Shown here: one piece after another, positions 34,051 through 42,649 of the stretch
Layout of the letters: the number at the start of each line of letters is the position of its first letter
Numbering within the stretch: position 1 is the stretch's first letter
Origin: Paenibacillus sp. 1781tsa1
GTDB lineage: Bacteria; Bacillota; Bacilli; Paenibacillales; Paenibacillaceae
Reading direction: 5' to 3'
NCBI RefSeq assembly: GCF_024159265.1
Contig: NZ_JAMYWY010000001.1
Span: 5,766,001-5,830,000, forward strand
Length of the DNA: 64,000 nt
Made by a program: the position numbers and the translations under genes
Notes under the pieces: generated by a model
What the model was told of the DNA's origin: nothing
Database searches by the model: none
What the model saw: the letters and a program-made list of their open reading frames with translations, nothing else

Positions 34051-34782
34051 CTAGAGGGGGCTGCGCTTCGCAGCCTCTTTGTCTACTTCAAGCATCTCTT
34101 CAGGCAACTCCATCTTACCGGAGATCATCTGTTCACGCAGCACGGCCCACTGTTCCCTTGAAGCACGAATCATGGCCGCATCGGTGATCCGCTTGTCATG
34201 AATGACCTTGCTGAACCATTGCACTGCTTCATTAAACCGTCCTACCCTGCGGTTCAATTCCCCGAGCAAATACAACAGTTTGGCTTCATTGCCACCCGTT
34301 CCCTCCCGTTCGAACACCTTCACATAAGCTTCAAGGCTAAATTCGAGAAAACGATGTTCCTGTGCATGGTCCTCCATATAACGATACAACCAAGCTATAT
34401 GATGTAACAGACCAGCGACGACACGGTCTTTCTCCTGAATAACCTGTGCGCACAGCAAAGCAAGCTTGTACGTAGCCAGCGCCTGGTCCAGTGTCCGAGC
34501 TCCGCTATAGTCACGTTTTACCCAGCGATTACCGATCTGTTCCTTAAAAGCCTTGCGTTGAGCATCATTTAAATGCTCCGTTGCGTTCTCCGTGGAGGCA
34601 AACCCGCACTGTGGACAGATGCGAACCACATAAAAATCCGGATTCTCCAGCTTGTAGTAAGCACAAAAATCTGAATCTGTCCGGTATGGCCTTTTTAAAC
34701 TCGGTCTTACCCGTGAAGTGTCATACTCGGTTTCGCAATAATGACAAGTCACTTTCACCTTATATAGCGGCTCTAATTCCAA
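34051..34782 (-). CDS. DUF2225 family protein
   Basis: 243 residues. A rubredoxin-like metal site is built from CHYCETEYDT near residue 13 and CPQCGFAST near 57. The remainder is helical with TPR-like pairs (ALLCAQVIQEKDRVVAGLLHHI, LGELNRRVGRFNEAVQWF). This is the DUF2225 family of Firmicutes, cytosolic and of unknown function. Its last codons lie inside the hairpin that probably terminates the convergent plus-strand operon. Confidence 0.82.
   Translation of the reverse strand: MELEPLYKVKVTCHYCETEYDTSRVRPSLKRPYRTDSDFCAYYKLENPDFYVVRICPQCGFASTENATEHLNDAQRKAFKEQIGNRWVKRDYSGARTLDQALATYKLALLCAQVIQEKDRVVAGLLHHIAWLYRYMEDHAQEHRFLEFSLEAYVKVFEREGTGGNEAKLLYLLGELNRRVGRFNEAVQWFSKVIHDKRITDAAMIRASREQWAVLREQMISGKMELPEEMLEVDKEAAKRSPL
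34053..34081 (+). terminator. Terminator of the yycC operon, overlapping the DUF2225 gene end
   Basis: AGAGG.GGCTGCG and CGCAGCCTCT pair around a CTT loop, followed by TTTGTCT. It covers the last codons of the convergent minus-strand gene. Confidence 0.7.
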
Positions 34783-34825
34783 TCTCTTCCATCCCTCTCC
34801 CGTACACTTATAATCATATTCGGAA

Positions 34826-35203
34826 CTACGGTGTATTCACAAAATGATGTGCTGGCCCGGATAAACGCTGCAGGATAAACGAGTGCAAGGGCTCCTCCAC
34901 ACCGATCTGAGTTAAGGCTTGATCCATACATGCAAGCCAAGCCTCAGCCCGTTCAACCGTCACTTCAAAATGCATATGACGGGCACGCATCATCGGATGT
35001 CCAAACGCCTCGGAAAACAGCCCTGGTCCTCCAAAAAACTGAGACAAAAACATATACTGCTTGTCGATGACCGGCTGAATATCTTCCGGGAAAAGCGGAG
35101 CCAGTAGCCCGTTCTGCTGAACGATTGGATAGAAGGCCTCGACCAGTGCGCGAACACCTTTCTCACCGCCAAGATTGTCATAAATACTCAAACTGGGATT
35201 CAT
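34826..35203 (-). CDS. Truncated (group II, YjbI-like) haemoglobin
   Basis: 125 residues in the 2-on-2 globin fold. Seen are the GGEKGVRALVEAFYPIV helix with the B10 Tyr, the LSQFFGGPGLFSEAFGHP segment, the RARHMHFEVT region carrying the proximal His, and a Trp in the G helix (AEAWLACM) typical of group II. It binds oxygen or NO through haem in the cytosol; family members are linked to NO or redox stress. The ATG at 35203 has AAAGGGG upstream; the frame runs 30 codons further without support. Confidence 0.88.
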   Translation of the reverse strand: MNPSLSIYDNLGGEKGVRALVEAFYPIVQQNGLLAPLFPEDIQPVIDKQYMFLSQFFGGPGLFSEAFGHPMMRARHMHFEVTVERAEAWLACMDQALTQIGVEEPLHSFILQRLSGPAHHFVNTP

Positions 35204-35404
35204 TCGTCTGATTCCCCTTTCTGATGTCGAATTTTGCCATATATTACACGTTCCGTGAACATTGTGAAAACAGTAACAATATCCAGGCCACAAAAGCCTT
35301 TATCTCCATTCTATCAAAAAAAACCAAAAAGTCCTATATAACATGTAATCATCAGGACGCATAACCTGCCATCTGTATATAGGACCTTATTCGAAACCTA
35401 ACAC

Positions 35405-35434
35405 AAAAAAAGCGCCAACCACATAGGTTGGCGC
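35405..35434 (-). terminator. Terminator after the small membrane peptide gene
   Basis: GCGCCAACC and GGTTGGCGC pair around a 5-nt loop, then seven T on the minus strand, 14 bp after the peptide's stop codon. Confidence 0.9.
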
Positions 35435-35447
35435 ACTAGATATTCCA

Positions 35448-35543
35448 TTAATAACTCCGCCAGTCCTCTTCCTCAGAGCGTACCAGCGAGGCACGTATCA
35501 CATATACAAAAGCACAGACCAGGATTCCGGTGACAAGACTCAT
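35448..35543 (-). CDS. 31-residue single-helix membrane peptide
   Basis: The sequence MSLVTGILVCAFVYVIRASL followed by a charged tail (VRSEEEDWRSY). It forms one membrane helix with a Glu/Asp-rich end. GGAG lies 8 nt before the ATG, and a strong terminator follows the stop at the right distance, which makes a genuine tiny gene likely. An alternative ATG two codons upstream sits too near the GGAG. Function unknown. Confidence 0.6.
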   Translation of the reverse strand: MSLVTGILVCAFVYVIRASLVRSEEEDWRSY

Positions 35544-35764
35544 GATCATCACTCCATCCGATTTGAATTCCACCTTGGAGACAATTAGGTGACGTTCAGG
35601 CGTTTTTCTCATTTTAGCACACATCACTCAAAAACACAGCCACTTTTGCAAGCGCTTTCTACGTATAATTTTGTACTGTTTGTCCACTTTTTTTCATATA
35701 TTGATGGCAATAGCATCACAGACTTCCGCACACCGACCATTCCAAAAGTAAAGGAGAAGAATTC

Positions 35765-37018
35765 ATGGCTGCTTCACAACGACTCACCCATGTCCTGGTC
35801 ACACTCGCTCTCCTGATCCTTTGTGTGTTAATGGTCTTGTATCCAGCGGAAACCTGGCATGCAGGTGTACGCGGATTGTCCATCTGGTGGGACGTATTGT
35901 TTCCCTCCCTTTTTCCTTTTTTGGTGCTGTCCGAGCTGCTGCTCGGTTTTGGCATTGTTCATTTTCTAGGTACCTTGCTGAATCCACTAATGCGTCCATT
36001 GTTTCGTGTTCCCGGAAGCGGTGGTTTTGTATTTGCCGTGAGCTGTGCATCCGGTTATCCTACAGGAGCGAAACTGACCGCCCAGTTATGGGAACAAAAG
36101 CTGGTTACCCGGGAAGAAGGAGAACGGCTCGTTGCCTTCACCACATCATCCGATCCGATCTTCATGATTGGAGCTGTATCGGTTGGGTTCTTCCATAATG
36201 TCGCCATTGCTCCGTTATTGGTTGCAAGTCATTACGCTGCAGCTTTTCTGGTGGGTATGCTCATGCGTTTTCACGGGGGTACAGCGAAAGGCTCACAGCC
36301 AGACATCTCTTCTGCATCTCCATCGGAGGAAATACCTAGAAACAGACTGGTCCGGGCCATCTATGCAATGCATGAGGCAAGAAAAGCTGACGGACGGGCA
36401 TTCGGTGAACTGCTGCGCCAGGCAGTCTCCTCATCCCTTCGCCTTATTATTATCGTAGGAGGGCTGGTTGTATTCTTCTCGGTCATGATGGAGTTGCTTG
36501 TACAGACCGGTTGGCTTGGCGGATTATACGGGATAACCGAGCAATTGCTTCGACATAGCGGACTTCCTCCATCCTTATCTCCTAGCTTGGTCGGGGGGTT
36601 ATTTGAAGTCACACTGGGGGCCAAAGAGGCCGGAGGTGTCAGCACTTCCATTCCACTTGTATATAAAGTGGCGGCAGCAGCCTTTGTTCTCTCCTGGGGC
36701 GGATTATCCGTCCATGCACAGATTATGAGTATTCTTAGCAGCACACCCATGAGATACGGTCCCTTTTTATTTGCCAGAGCGATTCATGCGCTAATCGCAC
36801 CTGTGTTGGTCCTGCTATTATGGACCCCCATGATGGGGCGTTCCGCTTCACCCGTTCTCATGGAGCCAGGTTTCATCCCATCCTTTTCGACGTATACACC
36901 GGACTGGGGACTGATCTTCTTGACAGGAATCATTATTTTTGTGAGCCTCATTGTGTTGATGTTATTTCTTGCGATATTAAGTTCCATTCTCAAGCCTGGA
37001 CGACATGTCAAAAAATAA
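35765..37018 (+). CDS. ylbJ: Sporulation integral membrane protein YlbJ
   Basis: 417 residues with about eight to ten membrane helices. The nucleoside-recognition (Gate) domain is seen in two halves: VLFPSLFPFLVLSELLLGFG to SCASGYPTGAKL, and GGLFEVTLGAKEAGG to SWGGLSVHAQIMS. The paired SGYPTGAK and SWGGLSVHAQ segments are characteristic of YlbJ, which in Bacillus is made in the mother cell and needed for heat-resistant spores. AAAGGAGAAG precedes the ATG. The cytoplasmic loop at about 175-210 is poorly conserved. I could not identify a convincing sigma-E promoter. Confidence 0.9.
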   Translation: MAASQRLTHVLVTLALLILCVLMVLYPAETWHAGVRGLSIWWDVLFPSLFPFLVLSELLLGFGIVHFLGTLLNPLMRPLFRVPGSGGFVFAVSCASGYPTGAKLTAQLWEQKLVTREEGERLVAFTTSSDPIFMIGAVSVGFFHNVAIAPLLVASHYAAAFLVGMLMRFHGGTAKGSQPDISSASPSEEIPRNRLVRAIYAMHEARKADGRAFGELLRQAVSSSLRLIIIVGGLVVFFSVMMELLVQTGWLGGLYGITEQLLRHSGLPPSLSPSLVGGLFEVTLGAKEAGGVSTSIPLVYKVAAAAFVLSWGGLSVHAQIMSILSSTPMRYGPFLFARAIHALIAPVLVLLLWTPMMGRSASPVLMEPGFIPSFSTYTPDWGLIFLTGIIIFVSLIVLMLFLAILSSILKPGRHVKK

Positions 37019-37122
37019 GTCAATCATTCATCTATATTTAACTGAATATGCATCCAAACGTTGTGTTCTTCCGCGGAATTGATTATCATCGGTAGTATAA
37101 TGACCACAAAGGAGCTTTCATC

Positions 37123-37926
37123 TTGAGATACTATGTTCAAGACCGCGGAGACCAGTTATCGATTGATCTCAGTCAGCAGTTTCATGCGCTGGCGAAGGAA
37201 GAAGGGTTCAAGCTGGATGCAGAATCGCCGGAGATTGTCATCTCCATCGGGGGCGATGGTACGATGCTGCAGGCATTTCACAATTTCATCGACCGTATTC
37301 CGGATATTGCTTTTGTTGGGGTTCATACAGGCCATCTCGGCTTTTATGCCGATTGGAAGAAAGAAGAATTACGGGAATTAGTCAGGCTGATGAGTGGCAA
37401 GGGAGATCCGGAGCGTCTCAAACCACGCATTGTTCAATATCCGCTATTGGAGCTTGAGATTCGGAAAAAGTCGGGGAATTCCTCTTACATCGCCCTTAAT
37501 GAATTTACGTTAAAAGGTGTGGACGGTACCGTCGTAGCCCAGGTCGATATTAACGATGTGACATTCGAGATGTTCCGTGGAGATGGAATCTGTGTATCCA
37601 CGCCTTCAGGCAGCACGGCATACAACAAGGCCCTTGGCGGTGCCATGGTTCATCCGACCATCGAGGCCATTCAGATTGCGGAGATTGCTTCAATTAATAA
37701 CCGGGTCTATCGGACACTTGGTTCACCGGTTATTTTGCCCAAGCATCATCATTGTGATATTTTCTCCCGCAAGGATCAGCGCTTACTGATGACCATTGAT
37801 CATGTGAATGTGATGGTGGAGGATCTGATATCCGTCCGTTGTCAGGTATCCAGTCACAAGGTCAGTTTCGCGCGTTTCCGTCCATATCCATTCTGGAATC
37901 GGGTTCGCACAGCATTTCTTGACTAA
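37123..37926 (+). CDS. nadK: NAD kinase
   Basis: 267 residues. It phosphorylates NAD to NADP in the cytosol. Motifs: GGDGT in ISIGGDGTMLQAF near residue 46 (phosphate donor site), NEFT near 127 and the glycine-rich TPSGSTAYNK near 163. The start is a TTG with AAAGGAG at 8 nt; no ATG is better placed. It ends in a terminator shared with the convergent yutD gene. Confidence 0.95.
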   Translation: MRYYVQDRGDQLSIDLSQQFHALAKEEGFKLDAESPEIVISIGGDGTMLQAFHNFIDRIPDIAFVGVHTGHLGFYADWKKEELRELVRLMSGKGDPERLKPRIVQYPLLELEIRKKSGNSSYIALNEFTLKGVDGTVVAQVDINDVTFEMFRGDGICVSTPSGSTAYNKALGGAMVHPTIEAIQIAEIASINNRVYRTLGSPVILPKHHHCDIFSRKDQRLLMTIDHVNVMVEDLISVRCQVSSHKVSFARFRPYPFWNRVRTAFLD

Positions 37927-37938
37927 AATAAACACACC

Positions 37939-37970
37939 AAAAAAGCGGTCCTTCTCAGGAACCGCTTTTT
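37939..37970. terminator. Bidirectional terminator between nadK and yutD
   Basis: AAAAAAGCGGT.C / G.ACCGCTTTTT flanks a CTTCTCA loop. The right arm encodes the last three residues and the stop of the convergent yutD gene. Confidence 0.85.
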
Positions 37971-38392
37971 GCTTTGGCTTGAGGCTGATCTTTGCTCTTC
38001 TGAAGCACAAAATACGCACAGCCAAAGTTACAATATTCATTAATATAATCCACCATACTGGCGATCGTGGAATCCTTTGTCGCTTTTGGATGGTTATCAC
38101 GGTAAAAACCTTTTAACCTTAACTGGCTATAACCCCAGTCTCCGATAATATAATCATAACGCTCCAGCACCTCACTGTAACGATCACGGAAGACTTCTGG
38201 ATTCCAGCCTTCTTTATGGTTCTGGACGATTTCATAATTTTTGCCGCCGATCTGTACAATGACCGGTTCTTTGGGCTTTTCTTCAACCGTTTCAACAACC
38301 GATTCCTGAACTGGCTCCTGGATTTGCTCCTGGAGTTGGTCCTGAATCTGTTCTGCGCTTTTTTCTTCTTCCAATCCGGTATCCTCCATCAC
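37955..38392 (-). CDS. yutD: YutD family protein
   Basis: 145 residues. The C-terminal 95 residues match YutD: VIVQIGGKNYEIVQNHKEGW, FRDRYSEVLERYDYIIGDWG, LRLKGFYRDN and INEYCNFGCAYFVLQK. The N-terminal 45 residues are a Gln/Glu repeat (QIQDQLQEQIQEPVQES) not normally present and probably unstructured. YutD proteins are cytosolic with no assigned biochemical role. It starts at GTG or the adjacent ATG, overlapping the lipA stop, and so is translated with lipA, an arrangement also seen in Bacillus. Confidence 0.85.
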   Translation of the reverse strand: MMEDTGLEEEKSAEQIQDQLQEQIQEPVQESVVETVEEKPKEPVIVQIGGKNYEIVQNHKEGWNPEVFRDRYSEVLERYDYIIGDWGYSQLRLKGFYRDNHPKATKDSTIASMVDYINEYCNFGCAYFVLQKSKDQPQAKAKSGS

Positions 38393-39288
38393 GCGTGTGT
38401 TGCCGCCTGTTCAGCATGTTTGGTAGCCGATTTCACCTGTTCATGCGCATGGTAGGAGCTGCGTACCATCGGGCCGGACTCGACGTGGCTGAACCCACGT
38501 TTTAATCCTTCCTGTTTCAATGCAGCGAACTCCTCTGGCGGATAATACTTTTCAACATACAGATGTTTCTCCGATGGCTGCAAATATTGACCAATCGTCA
38601 TAATATCACAGTCCACCGCACGAAGATCATCCATTGTTGATAAAATTTCATTATATTCCTCACCTACACCAAGCATAATGCTTGATTTCGTTGGGATGTT
38701 AGGTTGCATTTCTTTGGCACGAGCAAGCAATTCCAGTGAACGTTTGTATTTTGCCTTGGCACGCACTTTGTCTGACAACCGCTCAACCGTCTCAATATTG
38801 TGATTCAGAATGTCCGGTTTGGCATCCATTACAATCTGCAAAGATTCCCGATCGCCCAGAAAGTCTGGAATGAGCACTTCAACGCTGCACAATGGCAGCC
38901 GCCGCCGTACGGCCTTCACCGTCTCTGCAAAAATCGTAGCTCCTCCATCCTTCAGATCATCACGGGCTACACTTGTAATGACGCAGTGTTGCAGATTCAT
39001 CTGCTCTGCTGCTTCCGCCACACGTTCTGGTTCCTGCAAATCAAGCTCCGTTGGCAAGCCTGTATTCACCGCGCAAAAACGGCATGCCCTTGTGCAAATA
39101 TCGCCCAAAATCATAAAAGTGGCCGTTCGATTGGCCCAGCATTCATAGATATTCGGACACCGCGCTTCCTCACATACCGTATGCAGCGTTTTGGAACGCA
39201 TCATCGTTTTCATTTCCTGATAGTTATCGCCGGTTGTCAATTTGATCCGAATCCAATCCGGCTTCGGTTCTTTAACACGTTTAGCCAA
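38389..39288 (-). CDS. lipA: Lipoyl synthase
   Basis: 299 residues. This radical SAM enzyme inserts two sulfurs into octanoylated E2/GcvH proteins to make lipoate. Both iron-sulfur sites are visible: the auxiliary cluster C-x4-C-x5-C (CEEARCPNIYEC near residue 39) and the radical SAM triad CTRACRFC near residue 66. The RSSYHAHEQ segment near the C-terminus carries the conserved RSS serine. The start is a TTG with AGAAGG at 8 nt. It is followed immediately by yutD and is divergent from lytH, the same neighbourhood as in Bacillus. Confidence 0.96.
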   Translation of the reverse strand: MAKRVKEPKPDWIRIKLTTGDNYQEMKTMMRSKTLHTVCEEARCPNIYECWANRTATFMILGDICTRACRFCAVNTGLPTELDLQEPERVAEAAEQMNLQHCVITSVARDDLKDGGATIFAETVKAVRRRLPLCSVEVLIPDFLGDRESLQIVMDAKPDILNHNIETVERLSDKVRAKAKYKRSLELLARAKEMQPNIPTKSSIMLGVGEEYNEILSTMDDLRAVDCDIMTIGQYLQPSEKHLYVEKYYPPEEFAALKQEGLKRGFSHVESGPMVRSSYHAHEQVKSATKHAEQAATHA

Positions 39289-39529
39289 TGCATAAACCTT
39301 CTTTCTAACTGAAGTTAGGCTGTTGCTCGGAACATATTATACCATGAAAGCGTTGGAAAAACCCCCATTTGTCACATCTTCTGCATTCATGCCTGATATG
39401 GACAATTTGCTGCATTCGATTCATCCCAAGTGCTTACATGGATAAAATGAGGACTTTTGAAGAACGCTAACCTTTAGCTTGGTTCATCGGGTACCTTGTA
39501 TCATTCTATTGGAAAGGGGCTGCTTCCCA

Positions 39530-40600
39530 GTGCAACAACGCTTGACCTCCAGGCACACGTACCGATTTTGGATCAAAACATTACTTGCAGGTACGCTGCT
39601 TCTCCCATGTTTATCTGTTGACGTTTACAGTGAACCTGTCGGGGCCGCTCCCAAACCACAGGCTGCCGAGTTAAAGCCTGCAGAAATTTTCGCTGCACGT
39701 CGCCATTTATATGAGACCATCGGTCAGATGACTCAGATTCCCTGGTACAGGCTAGCCGCAATTGATCAGTATGAACGAACGATTACTCGCGCACATCCAA
39801 AGGATCGCAAGCATCCAGAGCGGCTTACAGGTATCTTCATGACTCCTCCAGCCTGGAGAGGATGGCTAAATCCTGATGAGACGGATCAACATCCGGAATC
39901 CATTCTTTTTTTCAAAGGATATGGACGTGATGGATCAGGAGACGGTATTGCGGATGCCAACAATGATCAGGATGTGCTGTACAGCATGGCTTCTGTTATT
40001 CAAGGTTACGGAAACAAGCAAGAGGACTTCAACATTGCCTTGTGGGAATATTATCACAACTCCCGTGCTGTGCAACGGATACAGCAATTCGCGAAGTTAT
40101 ATGAGCATTTTGACAATCTGGATCTGTTTGGACATGCCTTCCCGGTTCCGCTCGGAACCAATTACTCCTATCGCAGCACCTGGGGGACGAAAAGAAGCTG
40201 GGGCGGTTATCGCATTCATGAGGGAACAGACATCTTCGCTCCACATGGTCTGCCGGTACGCAGCACCTGTTATGGGGTCGTGGAGATTAAAGGCTGGAAT
40301 CCGTTTGGCGGCTGGCGCATCGGTATCCGGGATTTGAACAATCATTATCACTATTACGCCCATCTCTCGGGTTTTGACAAAAGTGCACGCATCGGTGAAG
40401 TTGTTATTCCTGGTCAGGTTGTGGGTTGGGTTGGCAGTTCGGGTTACGGTAAACCTGGGACACAGGGCAAATTCCCTCCGCATCTGCACTATGGGATCTA
40501 CCGGGACAGCGGACTGCACGAATGGTCGTTCGATCCTTATCCACAGCTGAAACATTGGGAACAGGATGAACGCAAACAAAAGAACAAGAAAAGTAAGTGA
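39530..40600 (+). CDS. lytH: M23 metallopeptidase, LytH-like spore cortex peptidase
   Basis: 356 residues. A signal/anchor helix (FWIKTLLAGTLLLPCL) leads to an N-terminal region with FFKGYGRDGSGDGIADANND and a C-terminal LytM/M23 domain. Zinc ligands are His230 and Asp234 in HEGTD and His320 in HLHYG, with His318 catalytic. In Bacillus, LytH is an L-Ala-D-Glu peptidase made in the mother cell that trims cortex side chains to single L-Ala. Its position next to lipA and yunB matches Bacillus and supports the name. The GTG at 39530 follows AAAGGGG; the frame is open 17 codons further upstream to a TTG. Confidence 0.85.
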   Translation: MQQRLTSRHTYRFWIKTLLAGTLLLPCLSVDVYSEPVGAAPKPQAAELKPAEIFAARRHLYETIGQMTQIPWYRLAAIDQYERTITRAHPKDRKHPERLTGIFMTPPAWRGWLNPDETDQHPESILFFKGYGRDGSGDGIADANNDQDVLYSMASVIQGYGNKQEDFNIALWEYYHNSRAVQRIQQFAKLYEHFDNLDLFGHAFPVPLGTNYSYRSTWGTKRSWGGYRIHEGTDIFAPHGLPVRSTCYGVVEIKGWNPFGGWRIGIRDLNNHYHYYAHLSGFDKSARIGEVVIPGQVVGWVGSSGYGKPGTQGKFPPHLHYGIYRDSGLHEWSFDPYPQLKHWEQDERKQKNKKSK

Positions 40601-40717
40601 GACGAGGATAAGCACGATATGCGGAAGGAATTCGGAGTACACCTCAGTCTTGATCCAAACCTGTAAACTGGCGGGATTAAGTCGATTTTCTTCGGCTGAG
40701 AGTACGATAAGCATTCG

Positions 40718-40750
40718 AAAAAGGGTCCTCTTTAATAGAGGCCCCTTTCT
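40718..40750. terminator. Bidirectional terminator between lytH and yunB
   Basis: AAAGGG.CCTCT and AGAGG.CCCTTT pair around a TTAAT loop with A and T runs on both sides. Confidence 0.85.
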
Positions 40751-40775
40751 TTGCTTTGCATTTAAAATTTGTGTA

Positions 40776-41657
40776 TCACGGCTGCGTATCCTTGTTAGAC
40801 TGCAAGCCCCCATTCACATCAGGAAGATCATCCGGCTCAAATTGTTCAAGCTCGTTCCCTTGCAAATGGTCTGACGGGGTCTGTTGCTGGTTCTGGCTAG
40901 GGGGATTCGTAGTCACTCCATTACCGCTTGAAACACCCGTATGACCTGATGGCAGCGCAATAGCTGGGGCATTACTTCCGTTACTGCCTACCGGCTTGCC
41001 CTGATTATCGTAATAATACATCGGCACATCCCCGACAACCAGAAGGTAGGAAATCGGGATTTCCGTATCGACCGTTTCGGGCTCCATGTCGAAGGGCACC
41101 ACGACGGCGACCTCAGCAATGATGTGAATGTACACTTCCACCAAAATCATGTTAATACCCGCATTTTGCTGACGGGTGTTCAGGTCCACTTTGACAGCGC
41201 CTTGGGGCTCAATACGAACCGGTATACTCGGGCCAAATGAAGCCATCACCGGACTCCCCAGTGCCTGCCCCAGTGGAATTTTTTCTTTTAACATGTGTAC
41301 ATTCTGCAGTGTGGATTGCACAATGTTCATCGTACTTGCGGTGATTCGCATATGCTCATTGTAGTTCAGCATGAAACCGGACACTTTCCCGGCGGTATCC
41401 GTCTTCCAATCAATCAATCCTTCGTTGGTTTTGCCATCTGCAACCTGTGCTGTAATCGCCTTGTTGATCGCTTCGGTCGCAATTTGCTTCACTCTGATCT
41501 TGGCCAAGTGCATGATGGGGGGCTTCATTTTCTTATCCACATAAGCAAAGCCCTGCATCAAACAAAACGCAGTGACCAATAAAATGATCAACCACATTTT
41601 GCGCTTGCCGCTTGGCGGCTTACGGCGTTTCCGGCTTCGCCATTTTCTTCTCATCAT
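40776..41657 (-). CDS. yunB: Sporulation protein YunB
   Basis: 293 residues. A basic N-terminus (RRKWRSRKRRKPPSGKRK) precedes one membrane helix (MWLIILLVTAFCLMQGFAYV). The extracytoplasmic domain carries the YunB features IATEAINKAITAQV, VQSTLQNVHM, IPLGQALGSPVMASFGP and INMILVEVYIHIIAEV. In Bacillus it is a sigma-E-controlled protein needed for full spore formation. The last 75 residues are a Gly/Asn/Pro/Gln-rich disordered extension not usual for the family. GGGAGGG lies before the ATG. Confidence 0.9.
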   Translation of the reverse strand: MMRRKWRSRKRRKPPSGKRKMWLIILLVTAFCLMQGFAYVDKKMKPPIMHLAKIRVKQIATEAINKAITAQVADGKTNEGLIDWKTDTAGKVSGFMLNYNEHMRITASTMNIVQSTLQNVHMLKEKIPLGQALGSPVMASFGPSIPVRIEPQGAVKVDLNTRQQNAGINMILVEVYIHIIAEVAVVVPFDMEPETVDTEIPISYLLVVGDVPMYYYDNQGKPVGSNGSNAPAIALPSGHTGVSSGNGVTTNPPSQNQQQTPSDHLQGNELEQFEPDDLPDVNGGLQSNKDTQP

Positions 41658-41831
41658 CGAAGTGTCCCTCCCCTGCGGGATGAGCTATAGGCTATAGTTA
41701 ACCTTATGCACTGTTGTCCCGAAAAAGAAGGACAGTACGTGGACACTGGACAGAAAGTAACAATAACATTAAAGGGACAAGTACTCCTCATTGGCTAACC
41801 TAATCGGTAATCGGAAACTATGTAAACCGAG

Positions 41832-41880
41832 ATAAAAAAACCTTTCGCCCGCAGATTCCTCTGCAAAGCGAAAGGTTTTA
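41832..41880 (-). terminator. Terminator of the fsa gene
   Basis: On the minus strand AACCTTTCGC.TTGCAGA pairs with TCTGCG.GCGAAAGGTT and is followed by seven T. Confidence 0.9.
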
Positions 41881-41918
41881 TGTTCAGACCGCCCAAAGAC
41901 TTGAGCACTGGTAGCCAT

Positions 41919-42563
41919 TTATTTCGGAACAGATTCCCAGTCTTTCAGGAAACGTTCAATCCCGCTGTCTGTCAGTGGGTGCTTCCAAAGTGTCGGCAGA
42001 AGCGAACCTGGAATGGTGGCAATGTGCGCACCGGAAAGGGCTGCATCTTCGACATGTTTGATATTGCGAATGCTTGCTGCGATAATCTCGGAAGGCAGAT
42101 CATACATGTCCAGAATAAGACGCAGATCACGAATCAGTTTCATACCATCCACCGCAATATCATCCAGACGCCCAACGAATGGACTGATATAAGTTGCACC
42201 AGCTTTCGCTGCCATCAAACCCTGTGCTGCGGAGAAGATCAGCGTTACATTGGTTTTGATCCCTTTTTGCGTTAACTCATGGCAAGCATACAGCCCATCT
42301 TCGGTCATCGGCAGTTTAATAACTACATTCGGTGCCCATTCTGCAATTTCATAAGCTTCCTTCAACATATCTTCGGCTTTGAGACCGATAACTTCAGCAC
42401 TGACCGGGCCTTTAACAACGCCACAGATCTCCTGAATGACTTCTTTAAATACGCGACCTTCTTTGGCAATCAAAGACGGGTTAGTCGTGACTCCATCTAC
42501 CAGACCCAGACGTTCGATCCGTTTGATTTCTTCCACATTCCCTGTATCCAAGAAAAATTTCAT
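41919..42563 (-). CDS. fsa: Fructose-6-phosphate aldolase / small transaldolase
   Basis: 214 residues, the short TalC/FSA type. It transfers or cleaves a dihydroxyacetone unit between fructose 6-phosphate and erythrose 4-phosphate or glyceraldehyde 3-phosphate. The Schiff-base lysine is in VVIKLPMT near residue 84. TTNPSLIA near 26 and SPFVGRLDD near 127 are the other conserved segments. The ATG is preceded by GGAGGGA. It lies in the same direction as gnd and zwf, making a pentose phosphate group, though gaps suggest separate transcripts. Confidence 0.92.
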   Translation of the reverse strand: MKFFLDTGNVEEIKRIERLGLVDGVTTNPSLIAKEGRVFKEVIQEICGVVKGPVSAEVIGLKAEDMLKEAYEIAEWAPNVVIKLPMTEDGLYACHELTQKGIKTNVTLIFSAAQGLMAAKAGATYISPFVGRLDDIAVDGMKLIRDLRLILDMYDLPSEIIAASIRNIKHVEDAALSGAHIATIPGSLLPTLWKHPLTDSGIERFLKDWESVPK

Positions 42564-42649
42564 GATATGTTCCCTCCACTTGATGAATTCGTAAACACGA
42601 TATAAGTTATTACCCGATGTCCATCATATGTTAACAGTTATATATAAAA

